A stretch of 64,000 nucleotides of DNA from JAJKIV01 sp036741775 (GTDB lineage Bacteria > Gemmatimonadota > Gemmatimonadetes > Gemmatimonadales > Gemmatimonadaceae): contig DAINRQ010000007.1 of NCBI GenBank assembly GCA_036741775.1, positions 1-64,000 on the forward strand, in the 5' to 3' direction. The stretch's first letter is position 1. Each line of letters begins with the position of its first letter. The position numbers and the translations under genes are program-made. Positions 16,747-24,661 of the stretch are shown piece after piece. The notes beneath the pieces are model-generated. The model saw nothing but the letters and a program-made list of their open reading frames with translations, was not told the DNA's origin and did not search any database.

Positions 16747-18462
16747 CTATGTGCGTGAGGCAGCCGGTGATGCTGCTACTTTACCACGCTCGTTCGAGAT
16801 CAGCCATTGTTGCGGAATGGCTGTCAGGTTCTGCACGGCGTAGTAGAGGTTGAGGCCAGAGGCGAGCCCCAGGAAGAACACCGTCATCATGACCGGGAGC
16901 ACGTACGCCATCATCTTCGCCTGTGGGTTCGGCGGCGAGTTCCGCATACCGATGATCGACAGCACGAACATCGAAAGTCCCATGAGTATGGGAACGATGT
17001 AGTACGGATCCTTGAGCGAGATGTCGGCCAACCACAGGAACGGCACGCCTCGGAACTCGATCGTGTTCTGGAACACGAAGAACAGGGCGAAGAGAATCGG
17101 CATTGGGAGCAGCATCGGCAGGCAGCCCGAGAGAGAGCTGAACGGACTGAGCCCATGAGACTTGTAAACGCTCATGATTTCGGTCTGCATGCGCTGAGGA
17201 TCGGACTTGTACCGCTTTTGGATCTCCGACAGCTCCGGCTGCAGTCGGCTCATCTGCATGCTTGTTCTCATGGCCTTCTGATTCAGTGGCCAGAGGAGAA
17301 GGCGCACGAGGACGCCGAAGATCACCAATACCCACCCATAGCTGAGGTTCGTCGTCTCACGCATCCACAAGAGAATGCGCATGACGATTGTCGCGAACGG
17401 CTGGACGACGCCCTGGAGGAAGCCGCCGTACGGGTTGGAGTTCTCGAAATCGCGCCCGAGGGCGAGAAGACGCCGCCACTCTTGTGGCCCGGCATACAAT
17501 TCGAATGCGAACGTGTCCCCGCGAATGGGCTCCACAACAACCGCGGAAGCCCGCGTCGCATTTCGCCCGGTTCGCGGGCCGCCCGTGACGGTGATCTCGG
17601 CGAACGGCGCGTCGTTCTCCGGCGTCAGCAGCCCAAGGATGAAGTACTTGTTCTTCGCCGCGACCCATGTGATAGGACCCGACTCGAACCGGCGCTCTCC
17701 CGGATCCAGCTTTCCGAACGGAATTCCGATCGCGTTCTCGCGCTGTGGTTTTATCGCGTACGCGAGGTGTTGCTGATCATCGAGCGAATCTGCTTCAGCA
17801 GATTGTAAATTCGTCGGGAGCGAGACGCCGATGAACGCCTCGCTACCCGCGTTAGGATGCCTGACCGTTCCACTCACACGAACAAGGTAGCTGTCCGGGA
17901 CGAACGCGTAACGGATTAGAACGTCCGCGCCTTCGGCTACCGCACGGTACGTCAGCTCACCAGAGCCCTCCGGTGATCGCCGTTGCTCCGTAGCGAAGAC
18001 GACCCGACTCAAATCAATCGTATCGCCCGGAAGGAAAAGTCGATACGACAGGAGTGGTCCGGAACTGCTCGCCAAGTCGACGTTCTCGCTCGAGCCGTCG
18101 AGTGCACGATACGTGTTCAGCACGACCGACACCGGACTTGCCCCCAAACTCGAGAACCGGAAGTCCGCGAGACGCGTTGCGACGACCGCCGTGTCGACCG
18201 GTCCTGCCACAGCTGAAGAACCCGAACGGGCGAGCGTATCGGCCAGGCGCGCAGAGTCGGCGGGTGTTGCTGCGACTGCGGGGGCAGGGCTAACTGCCCG
18301 AGTAGTCGATTCCGGGGTTGCACGCGCCTCCAGACTATCAGGTACTCGGCTCGAGACCGTGTCAGCTGGATTCGTTCTGACACGCGGCGTTCCAAACAGC
18401 CATGGTGTCACGATGACCACCACGGCCGTAAGAGCGAGTGCGAGGAAAAACCGTTTGTCCAT
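16747..18462 (-). CDS. yidC: Membrane protein insertase YidC
   Basis: A 571-residue YidC of the Gram-negative type. An N-terminal membrane segment (FFLALALTAVVVIVTPWLFG) is followed by a long Ser/Ala/Thr-rich linker and the periplasmic beta domain (about residues 110-340). The conserved insertase core has WVLVIFGVLVRLLLWPLN, with the catalytic-groove Arg in LVRLLLWPL, then MQMSRLQPELSEIQKRYKSD, GCLPMLLPMPILFALFFVFQ and the last segments FFLGLASGLNLYYAVQNL. It inserts proteins into the inner membrane alone or with SecYEG. The periplasmic domain indicates a diderm cell. It is the last gene of the rpmH-rnpA-yidD-yidC group. Confidence 0.97.
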   Translation of the reverse strand: MDKRFFLALALTAVVVIVTPWLFGTPRVRTNPADTVSSRVPDSLEARATPESTTRAVSPAPAVAATPADSARLADTLARSGSSAVAGPVDTAVVATRLADFRFSSLGASPVSVVLNTYRALDGSSENVDLASSSGPLLSYRLFLPGDTIDLSRVVFATEQRRSPEGSGELTYRAVAEGADVLIRYAFVPDSYLVRVSGTVRHPNAGSEAFIGVSLPTNLQSAEADSLDDQQHLAYAIKPQRENAIGIPFGKLDPGERRFESGPITWVAAKNKYFILGLLTPENDAPFAEITVTGGPRTGRNATRASAVVVEPIRGDTFAFELYAGPQEWRRLLALGRDFENSNPYGGFLQGVVQPFATIVMRILLWMRETTNLSYGWVLVIFGVLVRLLLWPLNQKAMRTSMQMSRLQPELSEIQKRYKSDPQRMQTEIMSVYKSHGLSPFSSLSGCLPMLLPMPILFALFFVFQNTIEFRGVPFLWLADISLKDPYYIVPILMGLSMFVLSIIGMRNSPPNPQAKMMAYVLPVMMTVFFLGLASGLNLYYAVQNLTAIPQQWLISNERGKVAASPAASRT

Positions 18463-18479
18463 GTGCTATCAGGGCACGA

Positions 18480-18692
18480 TCAGGGAACGGGATCGTAGCC
18501 GCCAGCGTGAAGTGGATGGCACCGTGCAATGCGCCGAATGGTCAGCCAGCTGCCACGTAATGCACCGTGTCGTTCCAATGCTTCGATCGCGTAGGCTGAA
18601 CATGACGGAAAATAGCGACATGCCGCTGGTAGCAGCGGCGAGAGCGCAAGCTGATAACCGCGCACCAAGGCGACGAGAATAGAGCGAATCAT
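18480..18692 (-). CDS. yidD: Membrane protein insertion efficiency factor YidD
   Basis: A 70-residue YidD. The family core CRYFPSCSAYAIEALERHG with its three cysteines and the closing part IARCHPLHAGGYDPVP are present. An N-terminal amphipathic/hydrophobic helix (VALVRGYQLALSPLLP) associates it with the inner membrane, where it assists YidC. Its ATG overlaps the rnpA stop (ATGA, 18692-18689), and yidC follows after 17 bp, the usual order in bacteria. Confidence 0.95.
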   Translation of the reverse strand: MIRSILVALVRGYQLALSPLLPAACRYFPSCSAYAIEALERHGALRGSWLTIRRIARCHPLHAGGYDPVP

Positions 18693-18955
18693 GAGACGGA
18701 CGCGGTGACGGCGAGAGCTCCCTTCCGAAGCTCATCCATGAGCGTTGCGTACTTGGCGTTGTACGACGCGGGCAACGCTTTGACTACGACGTCTACGGCC
18801 GGCAAGGTTCCGAGCAACTCCGTGCGCACGATGCTGCGAAGTTGGCGCTTCAAGCGATTTCGCTCGACCGACGAATGGCCGTATTTCGGCACGATGATTC
18901 CCACCCGCACATGACGCAGAGGGGAAGCAGTCATTCGGATCTCGAGGCGCTTCAT
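18689..18955 (-). CDS. rnpA: Ribonuclease P protein component (5' end longer than the first canonical start)
   Basis: RnpA binds the rnpB RNA (encoded at 23.2-23.6 kb) to form RNase P, which trims tRNA 5' ends. The RNR motif is seen in HSSVERNRLKRQLRSIVRT. From the first canonical start (ATG 18955) the protein has 88 residues, about 25 short of the family. The same frame upstream to about 19036 encodes a normal RnpA N-terminus (LTFPRDYRLSRDAELREIG, then KQGKRIR), but the 39 codons between the in-frame TGA at 19075-19073 and ATG 18955 contain no ATG, GTG or TTG. Either a rare start codon is used, or the sequence has an error, or the protein is truly short. The stop overlaps yidD by 4 nt. Confidence 0.9.
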   Translation of the reverse strand: MKRLEIRMTASPLRHVRVGIIVPKYGHSSVERNRLKRQLRSIVRTELLGTLPAVDVVVKALPASYNAKYATLMDELRKGALAVTASVS

Positions 18956-19037
18956 CCGAATACGCTTCCCCTGTTTCCCAATCTCCCGAAGCTCCGCATC
19001 CCTCGAGAGCCTATAGTCTCGAGGGAAAGTGAGCCGA

Positions 19038-19202
19038 TTACGCGGCGGCGTACTTCGACGGGAGTTTGACGGTCAAGCGACGGCGTCCCTTCTTGCGCCG
19101 ACGACTAAGAACTTGACGACCCCATTTGGTGGCCATCCGCGTACGAAACCCGTGAGTCCGGATTCGCCGCGTGTTACGGGGTCGATAGGTAGGCTTGCCC
19201 AT
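19038..19202 (-). CDS. rpmH: 50S ribosomal protein L34
   Basis: A 54-residue L34 protein starting MGKPTYRPRNTRRIRTHG and ending KLPSKYAAA, with the family core GFRTRMATKWGRQVLSRRR. The ATG at 19202 is preceded by GGAG in the leader. It heads the operon rpmH-rnpA-yidD-yidC, which in most bacteria lies beside dnaA. The rnpA N-terminal coding sequence begins within a few bases of its stop. The gene is short and Arg/Lys-rich, so it can be missed by length filters. Confidence 0.97.
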   Translation of the reverse strand: MGKPTYRPRNTRRIRTHGFRTRMATKWGRQVLSRRRKKGRRRLTVKLPSKYAAA

Positions 19203-19275
19203 GATCTACTCCGATCCAATTACCGCTGCAGACGGCAGCAAGTCCAATGAGAAACAAATCGGGAAAAGAAGTGCA

Positions 19276-19304
19276 AATGTAGTCTACTGTTGAACTTGGA
19301 TCAA
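19276..19304 (-). promoter_or_regulatory. Probable sigma-70 promoter of rpmH operon
   Basis: Read on the minus strand, TTGATC (19304-19299) and TACATT (19281-19276) are separated by 17 bp, in the AT-richer rpmH/dnaA spacer and about 75 bp before the rpmH start. No transcript data. Confidence 0.5.
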
Positions 19305-19337
19305 GTCATCGACGCTGATGATAACGGATGGCGTTGG

Positions 19338-19366
19338 TTGACTTTTCCACATTGGGCCCGTAGCTT
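19338..19366 (+). promoter_or_regulatory. Possible dnaA promoter overlapped by a DnaA box
   Basis: TTGACT (19338-19343) and a weak TAGCTT (19361-19366) are 17 bp apart. The DnaA-box-like TTTTCCACA (19343-19351) lies in the spacer, which would allow DnaA to repress its own gene. Confidence 0.4.
19343..19351 (+). promoter_or_regulatory. DnaA box (one mismatch)
   Basis: TTTTCCACA differs by one base from the consensus TTATCCACA and lies 43 bp before the dnaA start codon. Confidence 0.55.
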
Positions 19367-19380
19367 CGCCCGCCCCTCGT

Positions 19381-19389
19381 TTATCCACA
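19381..19389 (+). promoter_or_regulatory. Perfect DnaA box at the dnaA translation start
   Basis: TTATCCACA is an exact match to the DnaA-box consensus. It ends four bases before the dnaA ATG at 19394 and so occupies the place where a Shine-Dalgarno sequence would be; none is visible. It may serve autoregulation, the origin, or both. Confidence 0.75.
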
Positions 19390-19393
19390 TCGC

Positions 19394-20797
19394 ATGAGCC
19401 TGTCAGCTGCCGAAGTCTGGTCGAGGATCCTCGACCAAGCACGTCGAGAGATCCCGGAACAGACCTTTCGGACCTGGCTCGAGCCAACTGAGGCGCTGGA
19501 GTTCGACGGCAAGACGGTCTATGTCGGCACACCGGACCAGTTCGCTGCAGACTGGAATGACTCGAAACACTCCCAGCTGTTGTCCAATCTCGCGCCGATT
19601 GCTCTCGGACATCCACTCCAGATCATTTTCCGTGTCCACGAAGAACGGAAACAGCGATCTCAAATGGACTTGTTCGTCGCACCACCAAGTCAGGCGATCC
19701 CCAAGGTAGATCGTGCGACAGTCGGAACCTCAACATCGACTGCGCCACTCAGTGCTCGATACACATTCGAGCATTTCGTTATCGGAAAATCCAACGAGCT
19801 CGCGTATGCTGCCGCGGATGCCGTCGCACAGGCCCCAGGACGTGTGTACAACCCATTGTTCATTTACGGGGACACTGGGCTAGGGAAGACCCATCTCATG
19901 CAGGCGGTAGCACATGAGATTCTCCGACACCAACCATCTACTAGGGTACTGTACATCGGAACCGAGCAGTTCACGAACGAGTACGTCGCTGCAATTCAGA
20001 GCCGCACAACTCAAGATTTTCGTCGGCGCTACCGAGAGACTGATCTCCTACTCGTCGATGACGTTCATTTTCTGAAAGGAAAGGAAGCAACCCAGGAAGA
20101 GTTCTTCCATACCTTTAACGCACTCTACGAGGCTGGTCGGCAAATCATTATGACGAGTGACCGGGCTCCATCTGAGATTCCTGGAATCGAGTCCCGCCTT
20201 GTCAGCCGGTTTCAGTGGGGGATGGTAGCAGACATTGAGCTGCCTGATCTTGAACACAGGATCGCGATCTTACAACACAAAGCTCACCTGGACCACTTGG
20301 AGCATACAGTCCCGGATGCAGTGATCCGATTCGTCGCCGAGAATGTCCGTTCCAGTGTTCGAGAGTTGGAGGGGTCAGTCATCAAGCTTCTTGCCTATGC
20401 CTCGCTGAAGCATCGCGATATTACTGTCGATCTCGCCCGCGAAGCATTACGCGATAAGTTGCGTACTGCGTCTGAGAGCGTGGCGTCTCCGGTCTCTACC
20501 AGCCTGTCCGTCGACACGATTCAGCATGCTGTGGCTAGCGCATGGAGCATTACGGTAGAGGGTCTCAAGTCCAAGACACGCACGAAGACACTGACCATCC
20601 CACGTCAGGCCGCGATGTATCTCTGCCGTGAGGTTCTTGGCCTCCAGCTCGTCGAGATTGGTAACGCATTCGGCGGCCGTGATCATTCGACTGTAATCCA
20701 CAGCCTCGAGCGTGCTTCGACCCTCCTGGACACGGATACCGACTTCAGAACACGCGTGGAAAGCGTGAAGCGAATGTTGGAATCCACCCGGAAGTAG
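19394..20797 (+). CDS. dnaA: Chromosomal replication initiator protein DnaA
   Basis: A 467-residue DnaA. Domain I opens SAAEVWSRILDQARREIPEQ and continues TFRTWLEP. Domain III is the AAA+ ATPase with YTFEHFVIGKSNELAYAAA, Walker A GDTGLGKTH, Walker B LLLVDDVHFLKGK and the sensor/arginine-finger part GIESRLVSRFQWG. Domain IV has the DNA-binding signature FGGRDHSTVIHS. It binds DnaA boxes and opens oriC. The short linker domain II (residues about 90-115) is compact. It is divergent from rpmH, and dnaN follows. Codons here are visibly less GC-biased than in flanking genes. Confidence 0.98.
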   Translation: MSLSAAEVWSRILDQARREIPEQTFRTWLEPTEALEFDGKTVYVGTPDQFAADWNDSKHSQLLSNLAPIALGHPLQIIFRVHEERKQRSQMDLFVAPPSQAIPKVDRATVGTSTSTAPLSARYTFEHFVIGKSNELAYAAADAVAQAPGRVYNPLFIYGDTGLGKTHLMQAVAHEILRHQPSTRVLYIGTEQFTNEYVAAIQSRTTQDFRRRYRETDLLLVDDVHFLKGKEATQEEFFHTFNALYEAGRQIIMTSDRAPSEIPGIESRLVSRFQWGMVADIELPDLEHRIAILQHKAHLDHLEHTVPDAVIRFVAENVRSSVRELEGSVIKLLAYASLKHRDITVDLAREALRDKLRTASESVASPVSTSLSVDTIQHAVASAWSITVEGLKSKTRTKTLTIPRQAAMYLCREVLGLQLVEIGNAFGGRDHSTVIHSLERASTLLDTDTDFRTRVESVKRMLESTRK

Positions 20798-21030
20798 TCC
20801 TCGATTCAACATCCTGATCCGACACGAACTCTTGCATTGTGGACGAGGAGCTCGTTATCACCAGGTTTCAACAGCGATCCTACATGAGGCGTGGTTATCT
20901 AACCCATTGCGAATAAATCATCTTACGTAGGTCATCAACATCCCAACAACGCCTGCTGTTAGTACTGTTCTTTAGTTACTTAAAGTTCTAGAACTACTAG
21001 ACCACAGCTGTGTCAACAGAGGAGCCGGGA
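20798..21030. other. AT-rich dnaA-dnaN spacer, candidate oriC / DNA-unwinding region
   Basis: This 233-bp stretch is clearly richer in A+T than the rest of the window, especially 20915-21000. It holds the 12-bp palindrome AGTTCTAGAACT (20984-20995), the 10-bp palindrome CACAGCTGTG (21003-21012) and only imperfect DnaA-box-like words (TGTGGACGA near 20837, TTATCACCA near 20857). The dnaA-dnaN interval is a common oriC site, but the best boxes are upstream of dnaA, so a bipartite origin is possible. The dnaN ribosome site AGAGGAG lies at its right end. Confidence 0.5.
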
Positions 21031-22140
21031 ATGCGCTTCACGATCTCACGGGAGAAACTGCAGGAAGGCCTCACAGCTGTCGGTCCGAGTGTGCCTAACA
21101 AAACGACGCTCCCCGTTCTCGCGAACCTTCTTCTCGAAACGACTGAGCGCGGGATACGGCTCTCGGGAACAGACCTCGACATCGCGGTGAGCACCGAAGT
21201 CAGTGCTGATGTCGAGAGCGCAGGGGCAATCACGATCCCAGCCAAGAAGCTCACAGAGATCGCCCGGGAACTGCCGCCGGCTCCTGTTAAGGTCGCCGCA
21301 GTCGGAGAGCAACGTGTCACGCTCGAGTGCGGACGGTCGAAGTTCAAGCTTTTAGGCTTACCCCGCGACGAATTCCCTACCTTCCCCCAGGTTCGGTTCA
21401 ACGAGAGCTGGCGAGTCCGGTCGGGTGACTTGCAGAAGCTGATTTCTCATACGGCATTTGCGGTATCTACCGAAGAAAGTCGGCCGATTCTCAATGGTGT
21501 ATTGTGGGAGCTCCGGCCAGATCGCATGCGAATGGTAGCGACGAACGGACATCGCCTCACGCGTATGGATCTGCCCATTTCCTCCTCGGGCACTGCTGGC
21601 GACTTGATCGTGCCGCCAAAAGCTCTTGAACAGGTCCGGCGTCTATTCCCTGCCGAAGAAGAGCTTGAGATCGCCCAAGGTGATAACCACCTCGGCTTTC
21701 GCTCGCCATTTACTGTGGTATTCACACGACTGATCGAGGGACCGTATCCGAATTATGAGCAAGTCATTCCGCGCGACAATGATCGTATCGCGATCAGTGA
21801 TAAAGTGGCGCTTACGAGCGCTCTGAAGCGCATGTCCGTCATTGCCTCTGATCAGACGCACCGAATTCGGTTGTCCTTCAATGCAGGTCTGCTGCGCTTC
21901 AGCGTTCAGACGCCAGACTTGGGTGAAGCGCAGGACGAGTTACCCATTCGATTTACCGGTGATCCGATCGATATCGGGTTCAACGCGAACTATCTCTTGG
22001 AGATTCTTCGTTACATGCCTACCGACGAAGTCCGGATCACGCTCAAGGCCCCGGAACGTGCGGCAACGCTGGAGCCTGAAGGTTGGAATGACTCCGCGTC
22101 CTATCTCTGTCTCGTCATGCCGTTGCGGCTTATGGACTGA
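21031..22140 (+). CDS. dnaN: DNA polymerase III beta sliding clamp
   Basis: A 369-residue beta clamp that rings DNA and tethers the polymerase; HolA (1.2-2.3 kb) opens it. It starts MRFTISREKLQEGLTAVG and shows NKTTLPVLANLLLE, LSGTDLDIAVST, ATNGHRLTRMDLP and the closing YLCLVMPLRLMD, where the C-terminal M-P-(M/L)-R-L motif is the hallmark of clamps. ATG 21031 is favoured over a GTG at 21010 because AGAGGAG sits just upstream of it and homologues begin there. recF, the usual next gene, is absent; a convergent lipoprotein gene follows. Confidence 0.97.
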   Translation: MRFTISREKLQEGLTAVGPSVPNKTTLPVLANLLLETTERGIRLSGTDLDIAVSTEVSADVESAGAITIPAKKLTEIARELPPAPVKVAAVGEQRVTLECGRSKFKLLGLPRDEFPTFPQVRFNESWRVRSGDLQKLISHTAFAVSTEESRPILNGVLWELRPDRMRMVATNGHRLTRMDLPISSSGTAGDLIVPPKALEQVRRLFPAEEELEIAQGDNHLGFRSPFTVVFTRLIEGPYPNYEQVIPRDNDRIAISDKVALTSALKRMSVIASDQTHRIRLSFNAGLLRFSVQTPDLGEAQDELPIRFTGDPIDIGFNANYLLEILRYMPTDEVRITLKAPERAATLEPEGWNDSASYLCLVMPLRLMD

Positions 22141-22155
22141 ACAATTTTGGGACGG

Positions 22156-23061
22156 CTACTTTCGAAGCCGAAGTTGACTACGTGATACTTGGCGAAATTC
22201 TTGGGTGCGAAACTGTGATCGGAACGTAAGGTCGAGGTATGTCTCTCCCGAGGTGCTCAGCAGCCGGGAACTGTCCAGGACTAACGTATCCACGGTCGTG
22301 GCTTTCCCTGTCACCTCGACGGGTTGCTGCCATTGACTGCCTTGTCCTTCGAAAGTCGTGCGTGTCGACCGGATGATGTGAACTGACATAGTGTCTTGTG
22401 AAGACATAGCTGGCATGCGCCTGTAGTCGGAAACACGGGCGACGTTCAGGTGGATCCCCCCGCGGCACAGCTCGAGGCGCGCGGTATCAGACCAGGACTG
22501 AGGAATCGCACGCATCGGTGGGACTACCGGAAGAATTTCTTCACCAGACAGCACTGTTGGCCGCTCGAGCGTACAGGGAGTCGCTACGCTAGGTCGTTGA
22601 ATCGAGAGACGCCGGTCGGAACCGATTCTGATCTGGTAGGTGTGAATAACCCCCGGCGAGTGAGTCGTGGCTCCCGATGCCACCGTACTGATCGAATCAA
22701 TCCGCAGATCAACCCGAGTTGTCTGATCGGTAAGCGGAGTGAAAAAGGCCGATATCGTTACCGTGACAAATGACGAGTCTATCCGTGGCAGTGAGTCTCC
22801 TGCTGTTGCCTCGATGGTGGACGTTACTGTGAGATCGTAGATGGCGGCGCCGTGTTGGAAAATCGTGGGCATGGCGAGATCCACGGAATATGCAGGCGGC
22901 CTCGGCTCCACTACTACCGGTCCTGCGCCTGCGTCGGGAGGCAGACTAGTACGTGCGGCACATCCTTCGCTCGTAGCCGACGTAGCGAGACAGAGGAGAA
23001 TCACTCGTGGTAGTTGCTGGCAGCTTGATGTACTGCGAGCTCGGCTCGTGACGTTAGGCAT
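22156..23061 (-). CDS. Putative lipoprotein of unknown function
   Basis: A 301-residue protein from ATG 23061. The N-terminus (VILLCLATSATSEGC) looks like a lipoprotein signal with the modified Cys in SEGC; the frame is open up to 23145 but the signal argues for the later start. The rest is rich in Thr, Ser and beta-strand pattern (IYDLTVTSTIEATAGD, FVTVTISAFFTPL, TTRVDLRIDSISTV) and ends SQFRTQEFRQVSRSQLRLRK. I recognise no domain. It is convergent with dnaN and lies downstream of the rnpB terminator on the same strand. Confidence 0.7.
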   Translation of the reverse strand: MPNVTSRARSTSSCQQLPRVILLCLATSATSEGCAARTSLPPDAGAGPVVVEPRPPAYSVDLAMPTIFQHGAAIYDLTVTSTIEATAGDSLPRIDSSFVTVTISAFFTPLTDQTTRVDLRIDSISTVASGATTHSPGVIHTYQIRIGSDRRLSIQRPSVATPCTLERPTVLSGEEILPVVPPMRAIPQSWSDTARLELCRGGIHLNVARVSDYRRMPAMSSQDTMSVHIIRSTRTTFEGQGSQWQQPVEVTGKATTVDTLVLDSSRLLSTSGETYLDLTFRSQFRTQEFRQVSRSQLRLRK

Positions 23062-23129
23062 ACCAGCCGGAAGCGTGGAAGAGTGACCAAATGCGCACGC
23101 ATCGCCGCGTGCTGACCGAGTAACCGACG

Positions 23130-23170
23130 AAAGAAAACAGTCCATTACCCCAGGAACCGGGGCAATGGAC
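23130..23170 (-). terminator. Rho-independent terminator of rnpB
   Basis: On the minus strand GTCCATTGCCCC (23170-23159) pairs with GGGGTAATGGAC (23151-23140) with one mismatch, followed by TGTTTTCTTT. It lies 25 bp after the 3' end of the RNase P RNA. Confidence 0.85.
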
Positions 23171-23194
23171 TATTCTCCTTTGGAACGAGGTCGG

Positions 23195-23597
23195 TAGGTA
23201 GCCTGTAAGCCGGATTCTGTCAGATACGACAAGCTGTATCTGGACGGTCATTTCTCTCCGAGTGCAGTCACCCGCACCCTCTAGCAGCCTACCCGCGGCG
23301 TCTTGGTCGGGAAGGACTGTCCCTCGCCGCCTATTTGGCCTTGCTCCGACTGGGGTTTACCGAGCCACCCGTGTTACCACGAGTGCGGTGGGCTCTTACC
23401 CCACCTTTTCACCCTTACCCGTCGTGCAGTTAACACGCCGGGCGGTTTGTTTTCTGTGGCACTGGCCGTCGCGGCGTACCGCCATGGTGTCGAGCTACCC
23501 ATGCGATCTACCGCGCCCAGGTGTTACCTGGCAGTCTGTCCATGGAGTCCGGACTTTCCTCGGCAAAGCGAACTCTGCCGCGACCGTCCGGCTACCT
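23195..23597 (-). ncRNA. rnpB: RNase P RNA, bacterial type A
   Basis: The catalytic RNA of RNase P. The universally conserved block GAGGAAAGTCCGGACTCC is at about 23562-23545 on the minus strand, and the conserved 3' element GAATCCGGCTTAC at about 23217-23205. The outer helix P1 is formed by AGGTAGCC at the 5' end (near 23597) and GGCTACCT at the 3' end (near 23197). Length about 403 nt fits the class. Other conserved pieces are visible, for example GGTGAAAAGGTGGGGTAAGA and AGACAGAATCC-like sequence near the 3' end. A hairpin-plus-T-run terminator follows. Ends are approximate by a few bases. Confidence 0.96.
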
Positions 23598-23745
23598 AGC
23601 CGAACCTCGTCACCCGCATACGAAAAATACCATGATTACCTTCGTCCTCCTACCTAAATGACGCCTGACTGACAGCCCCGCGTACGATACCAGCTCGGCA
23701 TTGCCAACACACCCCTCACGCCCAGCTGGAGGTCGACGCGTGTCC

Positions 23746-24660
23746 ATGTCTAGCTACCCTAGCCATTCCGATCTCGGCCCGAAGCTCGCGCCCGTCACCA
23801 CGATCCTCACACCGGCCGAGCGTACTCGCGTCGACGCAGCGGGGGAAGGCCTCTATACCGCGTTCCACCGGGATTCGATTGATGACGTGATTCGCGATGT
23901 GAAGGAACGGCGGGCAAGTGCGGTTCTTGTTTCGGTGACGCGATGCAGTCATCGGGACGCGAGCCGGGTGGCGCTTCTTGTCCGGGAGTTCCCACGCGTC
24001 CCGACAGTCGCGCTGCTCACCGAGCTCGAGACTACCGTTCCAAGCGCGGTACTCACGTTGGGCAGAAGTGGCGTACAGACATTGGTCGACGTCCGCGAAC
24101 CCGCCGGCTGGCGACGCTTGCGCGACGTTCTGCTTGACGACCAGTCGCGTGACATCAACCGGCTTGCTCTCGCGCAGCTATCCGGGGACCTCATCGGCGC
24201 ACATCCCGACTGCTGGCGCTTCTTTGAAGCACTCTTCCAGCCTTCGGGAAGCATTGTGACTGTGCGATCACTCTCACGGTATCTGGGCGTCGTCCCGAGC
24301 ACGCTCATGAGCCGCTTCTTCCGAGCAAAACTGCCAGCGCCTAAACGGTATCTTGCGACGGCACGACTAGTTCGCGCGGCTCAGTTGTTCGAAAACCCAG
24401 GCCTGTCCGTAGCGAATGTCGCGAACCGACTCGATTACTCGTCGCCCCAAAGTTTCGGGCGCCACATCCGCGGGCTGTTACGAATGACGGCAGTCGAGTT
24501 TCGACAAACCTACGACGGCGAGGGAATGCTGCAACGATTCCGTGAGGAGCTGGTGCTACCACATCGAGGGATACTGCGGACGTTCATCCCGCTCCCACTC
24601 GCTGCCAGTCCGCCAACGCACGTAGTGCCAAGCTCGCGCGCTCGTGTGTTCCGTAACTGA
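23746..24660 (+). CDS. AraC-type HTH regulator with receiver-like N-terminal domain
   Basis: A 304-residue regulator. The C-terminal part (about residues 150-255) is an AraC-like DNA-binding domain: SVANVANRLDYSSPQSFGRH, followed by IRGLLRMTAVEFRQTY, preceded by a first HTH-like unit (VRSLSRYLGVVPSTLMSRFF). Residues about 25-125 alternate strands and helices like a receiver domain (ASAVLVSVTRCSHRDASRVA, VPTVALLTELE) but no phospho-acceptor Asp or acidic pair is evident. It may be a pseudo-receiver. ATG 23746 is chosen over a TTG at 23701. The gene ends two bases from the convergent pyrE stop. Confidence 0.75.
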   Translation: MSSYPSHSDLGPKLAPVTTILTPAERTRVDAAGEGLYTAFHRDSIDDVIRDVKERRASAVLVSVTRCSHRDASRVALLVREFPRVPTVALLTELETTVPSAVLTLGRSGVQTLVDVREPAGWRRLRDVLLDDQSRDINRLALAQLSGDLIGAHPDCWRFFEALFQPSGSIVTVRSLSRYLGVVPSTLMSRFFRAKLPAPKRYLATARLVRAAQLFENPGLSVANVANRLDYSSPQSFGRHIRGLLRMTAVEFRQTYDGEGMLQRFREELVLPHRGILRTFIPLPLAASPPTHVVPSSRARVFRN

Positions 24661-24661
24661 G

